In this document: positions 17,961 to 27,803 of the stretch, piece by piece
How the letters are laid out: every line of letters begins with the position of its first letter
Position numbering within the stretch: the stretch's first letter is position 1
Source: Candidatus Cloacimonadota bacterium
GTDB taxonomy: Bacteria; Muiribacteriota; UBA6191
Length of the DNA: 64,000 nucleotides
Assembly: GCA_002402105.1 (NCBI GenBank)
Contig: NVVD01000014.1
Span: forward strand, 21,874-85,873
Direction of reading: 5' to 3'
Made by a program: the position numbers and the translations under genes
Notes under the pieces: model-generated
Told to the model about the DNA's origin: nothing
What the model saw: the letters and a program-made list of their open reading frames with translations, nothing else
Database searches by the model: none

Positions 17961-19469
17961 ATGAAAATTTTAATTATTGATGATCAATTTGTTATTCGCC
18001 AAATGATTCGAGACGAACTCGAAACCGGTGGCTATGAAGTTTTTGAAGCATCAAGTGGACAAGAAGCCTTAATTAAACTAGTACAAAACCCTGTTGACTT
18101 AATCACCCTTGATGTTGAAATGCCCGGTATGGATGGCTATACAACCTGCTCTAGACTCCGTTCTGATCGCTATAAAAAGTTTATTTCAAACAATAAGAGT
18201 GTTGATGTGCCAGTCATATTTATAACCAGTTCTGACTCTCCTACTGAAAGACAAAAGGGCTTTGATGTTGGTGCCATCGAATATTTCAGTAAACCTTTTG
18301 AAAAAGGTAGCATTTTAAAAACTGTAAATAAAATTTTAAAACCAAAAAGTACCTATCAAGAGCTCCAAGTTGCTATTTTATATCACAATGAAACTATGCG
18401 TATTCATTTAGCTAGCATAGCCCGAAAAAAAGGGGTCCAATATAAATGTTTTAACTCTATTGATGACTCCATAAACTGGATGAAGCTTAACCACAATCAC
18501 TTAGGTCTGGTCATGATTGAACACCATTCACAAGAAATGCCTGCTCTTGACGCTATGCAAAATATTCAAAAAGAAAAATCTATAAAACAAACTCCCACAA
18601 TGATTTTTTGGCAGGAGGAGCACACCTCTGAACTTATTCATTTTTATAAGGCTGGATGCAGTGATAGCATTAAAACTCCTTTTATCGCAGAAGAAATCAG
18701 CCAAAAAATTGAGTTACAATTAAATCGTTTTATTATCAATAAAGAAAAACATCAAATTTTAGATCAATTAAAAAGTCTTGACCAACTAAAGGATAATTTT
18801 TTAAATGCATGCTCTCACGACCTAAGAACACCAATCAACTCTATCTTAGGTCTATCCGAACTCCTAGCAGAAGACATTCACGACAAAGAACAAAAACATT
18901 TTCTAGAAATCATTAAAGACTCTTGTATGCAAATGACTCAAATGATTGACTCACTTTTATCTATTGGTAAAATAAAAACTGGAAAACTTAAGGTTCAATT
19001 AGATGAAATAAATATCCATAGTTTTTTAGAGTCTACTCTCAAAAAATATATTAGAAATAACCTTAAAAAAATTGATTATAAATTGAATCTTCAATTAAAA
19101 AACCCAACTATTATTGTCGACCCTTTTATTTTTCAAAGAATAATAGATAACATTTTAAGTAATTCTACAAAGTTTACCCACAAATACGGTACAATACAAA
19201 TTAATGCAAATACTCTTGATAATTTATTTTATCAAATACAAGTAACAGACACAGGAATAGGAATTCCTGAAAAGTTTTTACCTAAACTATTTGACGAATA
19301 TGCTAATATTGGACGAAATGGAACCGAAGGTGAGCCTAGCATTGGATTAGGTATGCACATTACTAAAACTCTAGTTTCAAGCTTAGGCGGACAAGTTTTT
19401 GTGGAGAGCGAAGAAGAAGTTGGCACAAACTTCACACTTACTCTCCCACTAGGAGGGTACAATGGATGA
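17961..19469 (+). CDS. Hybrid sensor: receiver, degenerate receiver, histidine kinase
   Basis: A soluble 502-residue protein. Residues 1-125 form a receiver with Asp pair DD at 7-8, phospho-acceptor Asp51 (LDVEMPGMDG) and a conserved Lys in SKPF. Residues about 135-255 have the length and pattern of a second receiver, but the acceptor position reads MIEHHS, so it is probably a pseudo-receiver. A HisKA domain carries His286 in CSHDLRTPIN. The ATPase domain has the N box in DNILSNSTKF, then DTGIGIP and IGLGMHITK. With no membrane segment it probably receives its signal through the N-terminal receivers. It overlaps the first cheA by 8 bases, so it belongs to the chemosensory operon and may cross-talk with the CheA kinases. 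Confidence 0.88.
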   Translation: MKILIIDDQFVIRQMIRDELETGGYEVFEASSGQEALIKLVQNPVDLITLDVEMPGMDGYTTCSRLRSDRYKKFISNNKSVDVPVIFITSSDSPTERQKGFDVGAIEYFSKPFEKGSILKTVNKILKPKSTYQELQVAILYHNETMRIHLASIARKKGVQYKCFNSIDDSINWMKLNHNHLGLVMIEHHSQEMPALDAMQNIQKEKSIKQTPTMIFWQEEHTSELIHFYKAGCSDSIKTPFIAEEISQKIELQLNRFIINKEKHQILDQLKSLDQLKDNFLNACSHDLRTPINSILGLSELLAEDIHDKEQKHFLEIIKDSCMQMTQMIDSLLSIGKIKTGKLKVQLDEINIHSFLESTLKKYIRNNLKKIDYKLNLQLKNPTIIVDPFIFQRIIDNILSNSTKFTHKYGTIQINANTLDNLFYQIQVTDTGIGIPEKFLPKLFDEYANIGRNGTEGEPSIGLGMHITKTLVSSLGGQVFVESEEEVGTNFTLTLPLGGYNG

Positions 19470-21954
19470 ACGAATGGGTGAATTACTCTTAGCATATGTT
19501 GAAGAGGCTAAAGATCACTTAAATACTATAGAAACATGTATGTTAACTCTTGAAAAAGAAGGACACTCCTCTGATTTAATTGATAATATGTTTCGTGGAG
19601 TCCACTCTATCAAAGGGGCTGCGGGGTTTTTTCAACTTCGTAACCTTGTTCACTTAACTCACCACATGGAAGAGTTACTAAGTGCAGCTAGAGAAGGTTT
19701 TCAATTAAATGAAGAAGTTTTAAATTTAATTTTTGAATGCATGGATACTCTTCATGATATGTTTATTAACGTAGAAAATAGTGATGACTTTGAGGTAGAA
19801 GACTTAGTTCAAGAGCTCAAAAAGGCCATGAACAAAAAAGAAGAGCCTCAAATAAAAGAAAAAGTTGATAGTGATACTGTTGATTTATCTTACCTTGTTA
19901 ATGATAATCGGCAAGAAATTGAACAACTTGTCAAAGAAGGATTATTAGCCTTTAGTGTCAAAATCTATCCAAAAAAAGATATTTTAGACTGTAGTTTAAG
20001 TATCAATGAGTTCATCGAGCAAGCCTTATCTATGGGTGAAATTATTCAGGTTGAACCACAACATTTTTTAGATGATACTACCAAAAAGTATAACTCAAAA
20101 GATGAAGTTCTTATGCTTTATTGTACAGTAATGGAGCTAGAGCTAGTCCCTTTAGCACTCCAACTTCCTGAAAATCAAATCGCATCTGTTGATATTAAAG
20201 AGTTTGAACAAAATTTAAAGCTACCGATTCATCAAAGCTCACAAATTAAAGAAACTAATACAGATGATAAAAGCTTAACATCAGCTGGTCGTGAGGAAAC
20301 CCTAAGGGTCAAGGTTTCTCAATTAAACAAGCTAGTAAATAGTGTTGGTGAACTTGTTCTTGGTAGAAAGCAAGTAACTCAAGCTCTTGAACCTCACATG
20401 TTAAAGTATCCCGAGTTAACCTCTATTGTTAAAAATATAAATGGTGTTGTTAGTGAGCTACAAGAACAAATAATGAACGCTAGAATGCAGCCAGTTGGTT
20501 CTGTGTTTGCTAAATTCCCTAGATTAATCAGAGATTTATCAAGGCAACTTAAAAAATCTATTGAATTAAAAACAGAAGGCGATGAAATTGAACTTGATAA
20601 AACAGTAATCGAAGCTCTATCAGACCCCTTAACACACCTCATCAGAAATGTAGCTGATCACGGACTTGAAGAACCAGCAGACAGAGAACAACAAGGGAAA
20701 GTACCTACTGGTACAGTTTTATTAAAAGCCTATCATCAAAGTGGACAAGTTATCGTTGAAGTCAAAGATGATGGCCGTGGTATTGACCCAGATATTATTG
20801 CTAAAGTAGCATTAGAAAAAGAGCTTTGCACCCCACAACAAATAAATGAAATGTCTGATAATGATAAAGTTAGACTTATATTTGCACCAGGCTTTTCAAC
20901 AGCCAAAGAAGTTACAGATATTAGTGGGCGTGGTGTTGGCATGGATGCTGTAAAAAATAACGTCGAAAAAATTGGTGGACGGGTTGATATTTATTCTGAA
21001 CTTGGAGAAGGAACAACCGTAAAACTTACCCTCCCTTTAACACTCGCTATAGTTTCTTCATTATTAGTTGAGGTCGATAAGCAGTCATTTATTCTACCTC
21101 AAGTAAATATTACTGAGTTAGTCAATATTATAGCCAGTGAAAAAACGAACCGAATAGACGTAATTCAAGATCGAAACATACTGAAGATTCGAGAGAAACT
21201 CCTTCCTTTACTTTTTTTGGGTGAATTACTTGGTTTAAAAGATTATAAATATGATTTATTTAATGAAAATAAAAGCCTGCAAATTGTTATCATTGAAATT
21301 GATGGACTTCGACTTGGGCTCATTGTTGACTTAGTTATAGGGATAGAAGAAATCGTTGTTAAACCAATCCCTCAGTATTTAAGCTCTGTAAACATATATT
21401 CTGGAACTACTATTTTAGGCAACGGAGAAGTCGCTTTAATTTTAGATCTAAGTGAAATCGCTAAAAATGAGTCTGATCAAAGTCAATTTGAAAATAATGA
21501 AATAGAAGAAACTACCAAAGACTCTTTAAGCGATGATATTTCTGATTCTTATTTAATTTTTGATAATGGCTCAGAAGAAAACTTTTCTATCCCAGTATCT
21601 TTTATTCAACGCATTGATCAATACGAAGAAGATAAAATTCAAAGAGTCGGTTCAAAAAACTTTATTGAAGTACAAGGTAGAGCTCTTCCGCTTATTAGTC
21701 TAGAGTCTTTTTTAGATATTCAAGCTCCACAAACCCTTGATGATGAAAACGCTAAAATACTTATTATTGATCACGAAGAAAACCATTGCTGTTTATTAAT
21801 TCATAATATCATTGATTCTTTATCTATCAACCTTGATTTAAACACTTCAAATATTCAGACTGAACTAATCCAAGGTTCTATGTTAATTGATAATAAACTT
21901 ACTTTATTTTTAGATATTCCTAAATGTATTAATGTTTCAAAGGTAGGGTATTAA
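19462..21954 (+). CDS. cheA: Chemotaxis histidine kinase CheA, paralogue 1 (two CheW-like domains)
   Basis: An 830-residue CheA. The Hpt domain carries His48 in GVHSIKGAAG. Residues about 130-260 are a divergent P2-like region. Dimerisation helices (NKLVNSVGELVLGRKQ) lie near 288-303. The ATPase domain has HLIRNVADHGLEEP, DDGRGID and GFSTAKEVTDISGRGVGMD. A CheW-like P5 domain occupies about 515-650, and a second, more divergent CheW-like domain fills about 690-830. It autophosphorylates and passes phosphate to CheY/CheB-type receivers in the receptor array. The ATG follows GGAGGG within the 3' end of the hybrid kinase gene. The second paralogue follows after 2 bases. Confidence 0.93.
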   Translation: MDERMGELLLAYVEEAKDHLNTIETCMLTLEKEGHSSDLIDNMFRGVHSIKGAAGFFQLRNLVHLTHHMEELLSAAREGFQLNEEVLNLIFECMDTLHDMFINVENSDDFEVEDLVQELKKAMNKKEEPQIKEKVDSDTVDLSYLVNDNRQEIEQLVKEGLLAFSVKIYPKKDILDCSLSINEFIEQALSMGEIIQVEPQHFLDDTTKKYNSKDEVLMLYCTVMELELVPLALQLPENQIASVDIKEFEQNLKLPIHQSSQIKETNTDDKSLTSAGREETLRVKVSQLNKLVNSVGELVLGRKQVTQALEPHMLKYPELTSIVKNINGVVSELQEQIMNARMQPVGSVFAKFPRLIRDLSRQLKKSIELKTEGDEIELDKTVIEALSDPLTHLIRNVADHGLEEPADREQQGKVPTGTVLLKAYHQSGQVIVEVKDDGRGIDPDIIAKVALEKELCTPQQINEMSDNDKVRLIFAPGFSTAKEVTDISGRGVGMDAVKNNVEKIGGRVDIYSELGEGTTVKLTLPLTLAIVSSLLVEVDKQSFILPQVNITELVNIIASEKTNRIDVIQDRNILKIREKLLPLLFLGELLGLKDYKYDLFNENKSLQIVIIEIDGLRLGLIVDLVIGIEEIVVKPIPQYLSSVNIYSGTTILGNGEVALILDLSEIAKNESDQSQFENNEIEETTKDSLSDDISDSYLIFDNGSEENFSIPVSFIQRIDQYEEDKIQRVGSKNFIEVQGRALPLISLESFLDIQAPQTLDDENAKILIIDHEENHCCLLIHNIIDSLSINLDLNTSNIQTELIQGSMLIDNKLTLFLDIPKCINVSKVGY

Positions 21955-21956
21955 TT

Positions 21957-24545
21957 ATGTCTGATGATATGAATGATCTTATAAATACTTTTTTAGATGA
22001 ATCCAATGAACATTTAGAAACCATTGAAACAGGTTTATTAAATCTGGAGAAAGACAATTCAAACAAAGAAATGATTAACGATATATTTCGGGCAATCCAC
22101 TCCATTAAAGGTGGTGCTGGAATGTTTGGTTTAGAAAAGTTAACAGAGTTAAGCCACGTAATGGAAGAACTCCTTAGCAAGGCTCGAAATGATGAAATTT
22201 TACTTGAAACTAAACAGGTTGAAATCTTATTAAAGGGTAGTGACTTATTAATGTCTATGTTTGCTGATTTAGACTCAAGCGAAAATACAGATATTAAAGA
22301 TATCAAAGAACAAATAATGACATGGCTTGACCCTGTTGAAATTATTAATGAGTCTGATTTTCTTAATATAAATGATTTAGATATAACTCAACTATTAATA
22401 GACTTCTCTCTTAACGAAAAAATCATTGAAGAAAGAGTTAAGCAAGGTATTGAAATTTATTACCTTATTGTTAATGGAGAAAAGGATGTCTTTGCCAACG
22501 GACAAGACCTCCCACAATACCTAAGTGGACTAGAGCAAATGGGAGAAACCCTAGGCACTATTCCAGATATGTTTGCAATTCATGACATGAATGAAGAAGA
22601 ACAAAAATCTGCTCAAATCAAAATTATTTATTCAACTGCTATGGACTCTGATTTAGCCGAAATTATTTTAGCTATTCCAAAAAGCCAGTTTTGTAACATC
22701 AATCAAGCAAAAGATAAGCCTTCTATAAAAATCACCACTAAAGATGGAGAAGAACTTGTTGTAAATAGATCTAAATCTGAAAAAAAAGAAACAAAAACTA
22801 TAGAAGCTCCCCCAATAATTACTGGATCCACAGAAACTGTAATCAAAGCACCCACAGAAAAAAAAATACGAAAAAAAGTTGCTTCAACAAAGAGCACATC
22901 AGAAGAAACCTTAAGGGTAAAAGTAAATCAATTAAATACTCTAGTAGGCCTTGCTGGTGAACTCGTTTTGGCCCGAAACCAACTACTTCAAGTAACTGAT
23001 AATCATTTAAAGTCTGACTCTAATGTAACTAGTTTAGTTAAAAACTTCAGTATGATTATATCAGACCTTCAAGAGCAAATCATGAACACTAGAATGCAAC
23101 CTATTGGTTCTGTTTTTAATAAGTTTCCACGAGTTATTCGTGATCTTGGAGCTCAACTTGATAAAACAATCGAACTCGAAATTATAGGCAGTGAAATCGA
23201 ATTAGATAAAACAATTATTGAAGCCTTATCTGACCCTCTTACTCATCTAATTCGTAATGTTGCAGATCATGGTTTAGAAACTCCTCAAGAAAGACAAAGT
23301 ACAGGTAAATCTAGTACTGGTCACCTACAGTTAAAAGCTTTTCATGAAAGTGGTCAAGTTATTCTTGAAGTTATAGATGATGGCAAAGGAATAGACCCAG
23401 TAAAAATTTCAGAAAAATCAGTTGAAAAAGGTATCATCACTCAAGAACAAGCTGATGCAATGCCAAAAGAAGAGAAAATAAAATTAATTTTTGCACCAGG
23501 CTTTTCAACAAAAGAAGAAGTATCATCAGTTTCTGGACGTGGTGTCGGAATGGACGTTGTAAAGACTAATATTGAAAAAATTGGTGGTACAGTTGATTTA
23601 GTTTCTGAACTTGGAGTCGGTACAACAGTTAGAATGACCCTACCTCTGACTTTAGCTATTGTCTCTAGCTTAATCATTCGTGTAAAAAAATTAAAGTTTA
23701 TAATCCCACAAGTAAACATAGAAGAACTCGTCACGATTGATGCTAAAAACCAAATAGAACGTATTAAAACCATACAAAATTGTATGGTCTTAAAGCTACG
23801 AGATCAATTACTACCTCTAATTAGTTTAAATCAAGTATTAGGTATTGATGATGATAAAGTTCAACTTGGAAATAAAGAAAAAACTCTTAAAGTTGTTGTT
23901 GTTAAACTAGGACAACAACGAATAGGACTCATTGTTGATCAAATTATTGGCATTGAAGAAATAGTTGTTAAACCTATCTCTGAGTTTTTAAACTTTAATC
24001 ATCTGTATAGTGGAGCTAGCATTCTTGGAGATGGTGATGTTGCATTAATCATTGACATACTTGAAATTGCAAAACAAGAAAATGTTACCATTACTAAAAC
24101 AGAACCAATTATAAACATTATAGATGACTCCTCTTCAAAATATACTCAACAAGATTTATTACTTTTTAATAATTCTAACGAAGAACAATTTGCTATTCCT
24201 GTATGCAATATTAAACGAATCCAAGCCCTTGAACCAAACATGGTTCAGCATGTTGGTGACAAAGAGTACGTTGAACTAGATAACCAAACTTTATCTATCA
24301 TTCGTCTTGAAAATCTATTAAATATTCAAGCGCCAATAGATTCTGACTCAGAAGAAAATATTTTAATTTTTAATGATGACAATGATAAGTCTTGCCTTGT
24401 TATTCATAAAATTATCGACTCTCTTCAAATAAAGTATATTTTAGATCAAGATCTAGCAAGCACTGGGATTTCAGGCTCTTTATTAATTGATAAGAAATTA
24501 ACTCTACTACTAAATTATAAAGAATTACTTAAAATGGTAAACTAA
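21957..24545 (+). CDS. cheA: Chemotaxis histidine kinase CheA, paralogue 2 (two CheW-like domains)
   Basis: An 862-residue CheA with the same layout as its neighbour. Hpt His48 is in AIHSIKGGAG, a divergent P2-like region follows, then a Lys/Thr/Pro linker near 275-318, dimerisation helices, an ATPase domain (HLIRNVADHGLETP, DDGKGIDP, GFSTKEEVSSVSGRGVGMD), a P5 domain, and a C-terminal second CheW-like domain. All catalytic boxes look intact, so neither paralogue is obviously dead. Sequence similarity across the whole length points to an old tandem duplication. Two active CheA proteins in one operon could form heterodimers or address different receivers. The start lies 2 bases after the stop of paralogue 1. 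Confidence 0.93.
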   Translation: MSDDMNDLINTFLDESNEHLETIETGLLNLEKDNSNKEMINDIFRAIHSIKGGAGMFGLEKLTELSHVMEELLSKARNDEILLETKQVEILLKGSDLLMSMFADLDSSENTDIKDIKEQIMTWLDPVEIINESDFLNINDLDITQLLIDFSLNEKIIEERVKQGIEIYYLIVNGEKDVFANGQDLPQYLSGLEQMGETLGTIPDMFAIHDMNEEEQKSAQIKIIYSTAMDSDLAEIILAIPKSQFCNINQAKDKPSIKITTKDGEELVVNRSKSEKKETKTIEAPPIITGSTETVIKAPTEKKIRKKVASTKSTSEETLRVKVNQLNTLVGLAGELVLARNQLLQVTDNHLKSDSNVTSLVKNFSMIISDLQEQIMNTRMQPIGSVFNKFPRVIRDLGAQLDKTIELEIIGSEIELDKTIIEALSDPLTHLIRNVADHGLETPQERQSTGKSSTGHLQLKAFHESGQVILEVIDDGKGIDPVKISEKSVEKGIITQEQADAMPKEEKIKLIFAPGFSTKEEVSSVSGRGVGMDVVKTNIEKIGGTVDLVSELGVGTTVRMTLPLTLAIVSSLIIRVKKLKFIIPQVNIEELVTIDAKNQIERIKTIQNCMVLKLRDQLLPLISLNQVLGIDDDKVQLGNKEKTLKVVVVKLGQQRIGLIVDQIIGIEEIVVKPISEFLNFNHLYSGASILGDGDVALIIDILEIAKQENVTITKTEPIINIIDDSSSKYTQQDLLLFNNSNEEQFAIPVCNIKRIQALEPNMVQHVGDKEYVELDNQTLSIIRLENLLNIQAPIDSDSEENILIFNDDNDKSCLVIHKIIDSLQIKYILDQDLASTGISGSLLIDKKLTLLLNYKELLKMVN

Positions 24546-24565
24546 AAAATTTTAAAGGATAAATT

Positions 24566-25045
24566 ATGAAATTAGCAACTTTTTGGATAGATAAAAGTTT
24601 ATTTGCAGTAGACATTTTGCTTACTAGAGAAATCAGCCCGATGCATCAAATTACTCATGTTTCTAAAGCTCCTCCTTATGTCTTAGGACTCATTAATTTA
24701 CGAGGACAAATTATCACCGTGGTAGACCCTGCTCATTTTTTACATAATACTCCAAATCCTTCTACTAAAAACTGTCGTTTTTTAATTATTACTAGCAATG
24801 AAGACCTTAAGCATTTAAAAAAAATGGAACTCATCGGTGATGTAAAACTTGGTAAAGAGCCATTAGCTGTTAAAATCGATAAAGTAGATGATGTGATTGA
24901 TATTAACGAAGATCAAATACTTCCACCTCCCTCTACTTTGAGCGGTATAGATAGAGAAATGATTAGTGGGGTAGTTGAAATTAATGGTGAGTTAGTAGTC
25001 ATCATGAACATGCCTAAATTTGTTGCCAAAATTTTAAATAATTAA
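24566..25045 (+). CDS. cheW: Chemotaxis adaptor CheW
   Basis: A 159-residue single-domain CheW. FAVDILLTREISP and the GLINLRGQIITVVD block near 46-59 are the classic CheW signature. It couples receptors to CheA by binding the P5 domain. A GGAT ribosome binding site precedes the ATG, 20 bases after the second cheA. The middle holds a slightly long loop (SNEDLKHLKKMEL) compared with typical CheW. It is the only free-standing CheW in the window, so it must serve both CheA paralogues unless others exist elsewhere. Their extra C-terminal CheW-like domains may substitute. Confidence 0.92.
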   Translation: MKLATFWIDKSLFAVDILLTREISPMHQITHVSKAPPYVLGLINLRGQIITVVDPAHFLHNTPNPSTKNCRFLIITSNEDLKHLKKMELIGDVKLGKEPLAVKIDKVDDVIDINEDQILPPPSTLSGIDREMISGVVEINGELVVIMNMPKFVAKILNN

Positions 25046-25064
25046 CATAAACAACCGAGGAATA

Positions 25065-26153
25065 ATGACTAAAAATGTTAAAATATTAATTGTTGAAGAT
25101 AGTATGGTATATGCTACAGCTTTAAAGCAAGTTGTTGAAAAGCTCAGACATGCCGAGCTAATAGGTGTAGCCAAAAATGGTAAAATTGGACTAGAAAAAA
25201 TTGCTAGTTTACAACCTGATTTGGTTTTTACTGATTTAGAAATGCCTGAAATGAATGGCATCGAAATGATTAAGTTTCTCAAAAAAAAATGGCCTGAATT
25301 ACCAGTCATTGTAATTAGTTCACACGACAAACGAACTAGTACTTTAGGTACAGAAGCTCTTACCTTAGGAGCACTCGACTTTATACAAAAGCCAACTAGT
25401 GCAACTCTTTCTATTGATAAAATAGTAAGCAATTTTGTCTCCTCGTTACAACCATATGTTAACTTCGTTAAAACTCAAAAAACTGCTTCTTTATACCAAA
25501 TATCTAAGCCAACAACTCCTCTAATCACTAGAGAAAAATTAACTAAAGCGATTCATGTACCAAGCAAAAGAATCCCTTTAAATTTAAAACTCATCATTAT
25601 TGGTATCTCTACAGGAGGTCCCAATACCTTAACTGAAGTTATCTCTAAAATTAGTCTACCTTATAAAGTGCCTATTTTAATTGTTCAACATATCCCTCCA
25701 AGTTTTGCTGAATCTTTAGCTTCTCGCTTAAATAAACTAACCAATTTAACAGTAAAAATAGCTGAAGATGGAGCTATTGCCAAAGCTGGTGAAATCATTT
25801 TTGCTCCTGGTGGAAAACATATGGTTATTGACAGTAGCTCTTTAATTAATATTAAATTAAAATTAGTTGATTTTCCTCCTGTACACGGATGTAAACCAGC
25901 TGTAGATGTTTTATTACAAAGTGCTTTACAAGCCAAGCAAACAAAAACTGTTACGTTTATCATGACTGGAATGGGAAAAGATGGCTGTGCTGGAGTTACC
26001 AAGCTTCGTGATGCTGGCAGTTATAGCATAATACAAGATGAAAAAAGCTCTGTTGTTTGGGGAATGCCAGGTGCAATTCATGAAGCCAAACAATATGATG
26101 AAATTTTAGATAAAAATAGCATTGCTATAAAACTCAATAAACTAGGAAAATAA
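25065..26153 (+). CDS. cheB: Receptor methylesterase/glutamine deamidase CheB
   Basis: A 362-residue protein with a receiver (Asp57 in FTDLEMPEMNG) and a C-terminal methylesterase. The catalytic Ser is in GISTGGPNT, His in VQHIPPSFA, and Asp in TGMGKDG, as in known CheB enzymes. It removes methyl groups from receptor glutamates after phosphorylation by CheA, providing adaptation. It lies 19 bases after cheW and 3 bases before cheR, so writer and eraser are co-expressed. The linker between domains (about 130-175) is Lys/Thr-rich and probably flexible. Length and motifs are ordinary. Confidence 0.95.
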   Translation: MTKNVKILIVEDSMVYATALKQVVEKLRHAELIGVAKNGKIGLEKIASLQPDLVFTDLEMPEMNGIEMIKFLKKKWPELPVIVISSHDKRTSTLGTEALTLGALDFIQKPTSATLSIDKIVSNFVSSLQPYVNFVKTQKTASLYQISKPTTPLITREKLTKAIHVPSKRIPLNLKLIIIGISTGGPNTLTEVISKISLPYKVPILIVQHIPPSFAESLASRLNKLTNLTVKIAEDGAIAKAGEIIFAPGGKHMVIDSSSLINIKLKLVDFPPVHGCKPAVDVLLQSALQAKQTKTVTFIMTGMGKDGCAGVTKLRDAGSYSIIQDEKSSVVWGMPGAIHEAKQYDEILDKNSIAIKLNKLGK

Positions 26154-26156
26154 ATT

Positions 26157-26999
26157 ATGGTCGCACCATTAACTACTATAGAATACAACAATTTATCAAA
26201 ATTATTAGAATCCGCCTGTGGCATACACTTAGACCCAGGCAAAGATTATCTTTTAGAAACTAGACTTAGTGATCTTGCTATTCAAGAAGGCTGTGATACA
26301 TTTGGTCAACTCTATAATAAAATCAATTTAAATAAAATTATACTTTTACCAAAAGTCATTGATTTAATGACTACAAATGAAACCTATTGGTTTCGTGATG
26401 ATAGACTATGGAAGTACCTAAAAGAAGTTTTGGTTCCCTCACTTCTTGATGACTTAGTCACGGGCAAAAAACTTTCTTTAAAAATCTGGAGTGCTGCTGC
26501 TAGTACTGGGCAAGAGGCCTACTCTTTAAACATATTAATTCACGATTATTTAAGTAAAATTAAAAAAACTCATCTACTAAGTAAAATATCTATTTTAGGT
26601 ACTGATATTTCAAGTACTGCTTTATTTTTAGCAAAAACAGCACGCTATAACTCTTTTTCTATGAATAGAGGCTTAAGTAGTTTACAAAAAACAAAATACT
26701 TTACCCAAGTAAAACCTACCACCTGGAAACTAAACGATGAATTAAAAAAAGGAATTACTTTTAAAACATTTAATCTAATGGACCCTTTTACTAGTTTTGG
26801 AAAGTTTGACGTTATTTTATGTCGAAATGTTTTAATTTATTTTTCTAAAGAATGTAAAACAAAATTGATGAATAACTTTTCTAAGTCTCTTAATATAGAC
26901 GGAATATTCATTTTAGGATCTTCAGAAACAACACTAGGATATAACACCAATTTTAAAAGCCATACAACCAATGGCGCTATAACATATAAATTAAGCTAA
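26157..26999 (+). CDS. cheR: Receptor methyltransferase CheR
   Basis: A 280-residue SAM-dependent methyltransferase. The N-terminal helical domain is followed by MTTNETYWFRD (about 74-84), WSAAASTGQEAYS (about 111-123, SAM binding), an ILGTDIS strand and DVILCRNVLIYF near 219-230. These are the standard CheR motifs. It methylates glutamates in the receptor signalling helices. No TPR extension is present, and neither receptor in this window ends in an NWETF-type tether, so it probably docks directly. It follows cheB by 3 bases. Confidence 0.95.
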   Translation: MVAPLTTIEYNNLSKLLESACGIHLDPGKDYLLETRLSDLAIQEGCDTFGQLYNKINLNKIILLPKVIDLMTTNETYWFRDDRLWKYLKEVLVPSLLDDLVTGKKLSLKIWSAAASTGQEAYSLNILIHDYLSKIKKTHLLSKISILGTDISSTALFLAKTARYNSFSMNRGLSSLQKTKYFTQVKPTTWKLNDELKKGITFKTFNLMDPFTSFGKFDVILCRNVLIYFSKECKTKLMNNFSKSLNIDGIFILGSSETTLGYNTNFKSHTTNGAITYKLS

Positions 27000-27023
27000 T
27001 TAATAAATAAGGGAAATACACTC

Positions 27024-27404
27024 ATGACAAAACGAATACTATGTGTAGATGACAGCACTACACTCAGAAAATCAGTCTTAATGGCTTTAGATGTAATTGA
27101 TGTTGAAATAATAGAAGCAGAAGATGGTGTTATCGGACTTGAAACTCTTGAAAAAGAAAAAGGAAAGTTTGACTTAATTTTGCTTGATTGGTTCATGCCA
27201 AACATGAATGGACAACAATTTTTAGAAGCAGTAAAAGCAGATACTAGATATAAAACCATACCTGTTGTTATGTTAACTACTGCTACTGATAAAATAAGAA
27301 TGATTCAAGCTATTCGTACAGGTGCAAAACACTATCTAACAAAGCCTTTCACACAAGAAGACCTTTTGATACGTGTTGTTCAAGTTCTTCAATTGGAGCT
27401 GTAA
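27024..27404 (+). CDS. cheY: Single-domain response regulator, CheY-like
   Basis: A 126-residue receiver with Asp9/Asp10 (CVDDS), acceptor Asp55 (LLDWFMPNMNG), a Thr switch (MLTTA) and Lys in LTKPF. It has no output domain. It is the best candidate for the diffusible output of the CheA kinases. An AGGGA ribosome binding site precedes the ATG. No CheZ, CheC or CheX phosphatase is visible nearby, so signal termination must come from elsewhere or by back-transfer to CheA. A second receiver follows after 3 bases. Confidence 0.9.
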   Translation: MTKRILCVDDSTTLRKSVLMALDVIDVEIIEAEDGVIGLETLEKEKGKFDLILLDWFMPNMNGQQFLEAVKADTRYKTIPVVMLTTATDKIRMIQAIRTGAKHYLTKPFTQEDLLIRVVQVLQLEL

Positions 27405-27407
27405 ACC

Positions 27408-27782
27408 ATGCGACCAATACTTTTGATTGACGATCAAGAGCATATGATTGAGCTGTTTACAAATATTTTAACCCAAAGTGGTTACAAAATCATCTCCTTT
27501 ACCAATCCAGAGCTTGCCCTAAAACAAATTAAAGATATTAATCCAGCCTTAATTTTATGCGACTATAATATGCCTGAAATGAATGGTGTTGAAACTTGTG
27601 CAAAACTTCGTGGTGACCTCAAGTTTGAAGAGGGGTTTTTTCTTATATTAACAAATCAGGTTCGATGGGGAGAAGAGGGTGATGATTTTCATGATTTACC
27701 TGATGGATGGATAGACAAAACTTTTGAAATACCAGAGTTTTTAGACATCGTTGATAAATGGTATAACATGGTCCCCCAATAA
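27408..27782 (+). CDS. Second single-domain receiver, divergent C-terminal half
   Basis: A 124-residue receiver with Asp8/Asp9 (LIDDQ), acceptor Asp52 (LCDYNMPEMNG), a Thr in ILTNQ and a Lys in IDKTFEIP. The segment between the Thr and Lys (RWGEEGDDFHDLPDGW) is acidic and unlike the usual alpha4 face, so its output or partner surface probably differs from that of the upstream CheY. It could be a phosphate sink, a regulator of a non-flagellar output, or the target of only one CheA. It is the last gene of the operon; a strong terminator follows 26 bases after the stop. Confidence 0.85.
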   Translation: MRPILLIDDQEHMIELFTNILTQSGYKIISFTNPELALKQIKDINPALILCDYNMPEMNGVETCAKLRGDLKFEEGFFLILTNQVRWGEEGDDFHDLPDGWIDKTFEIPEFLDIVDKWYNMVPQ

Positions 27783-27803
27783 AAAATATAATCTCTTATT
27801 AAT

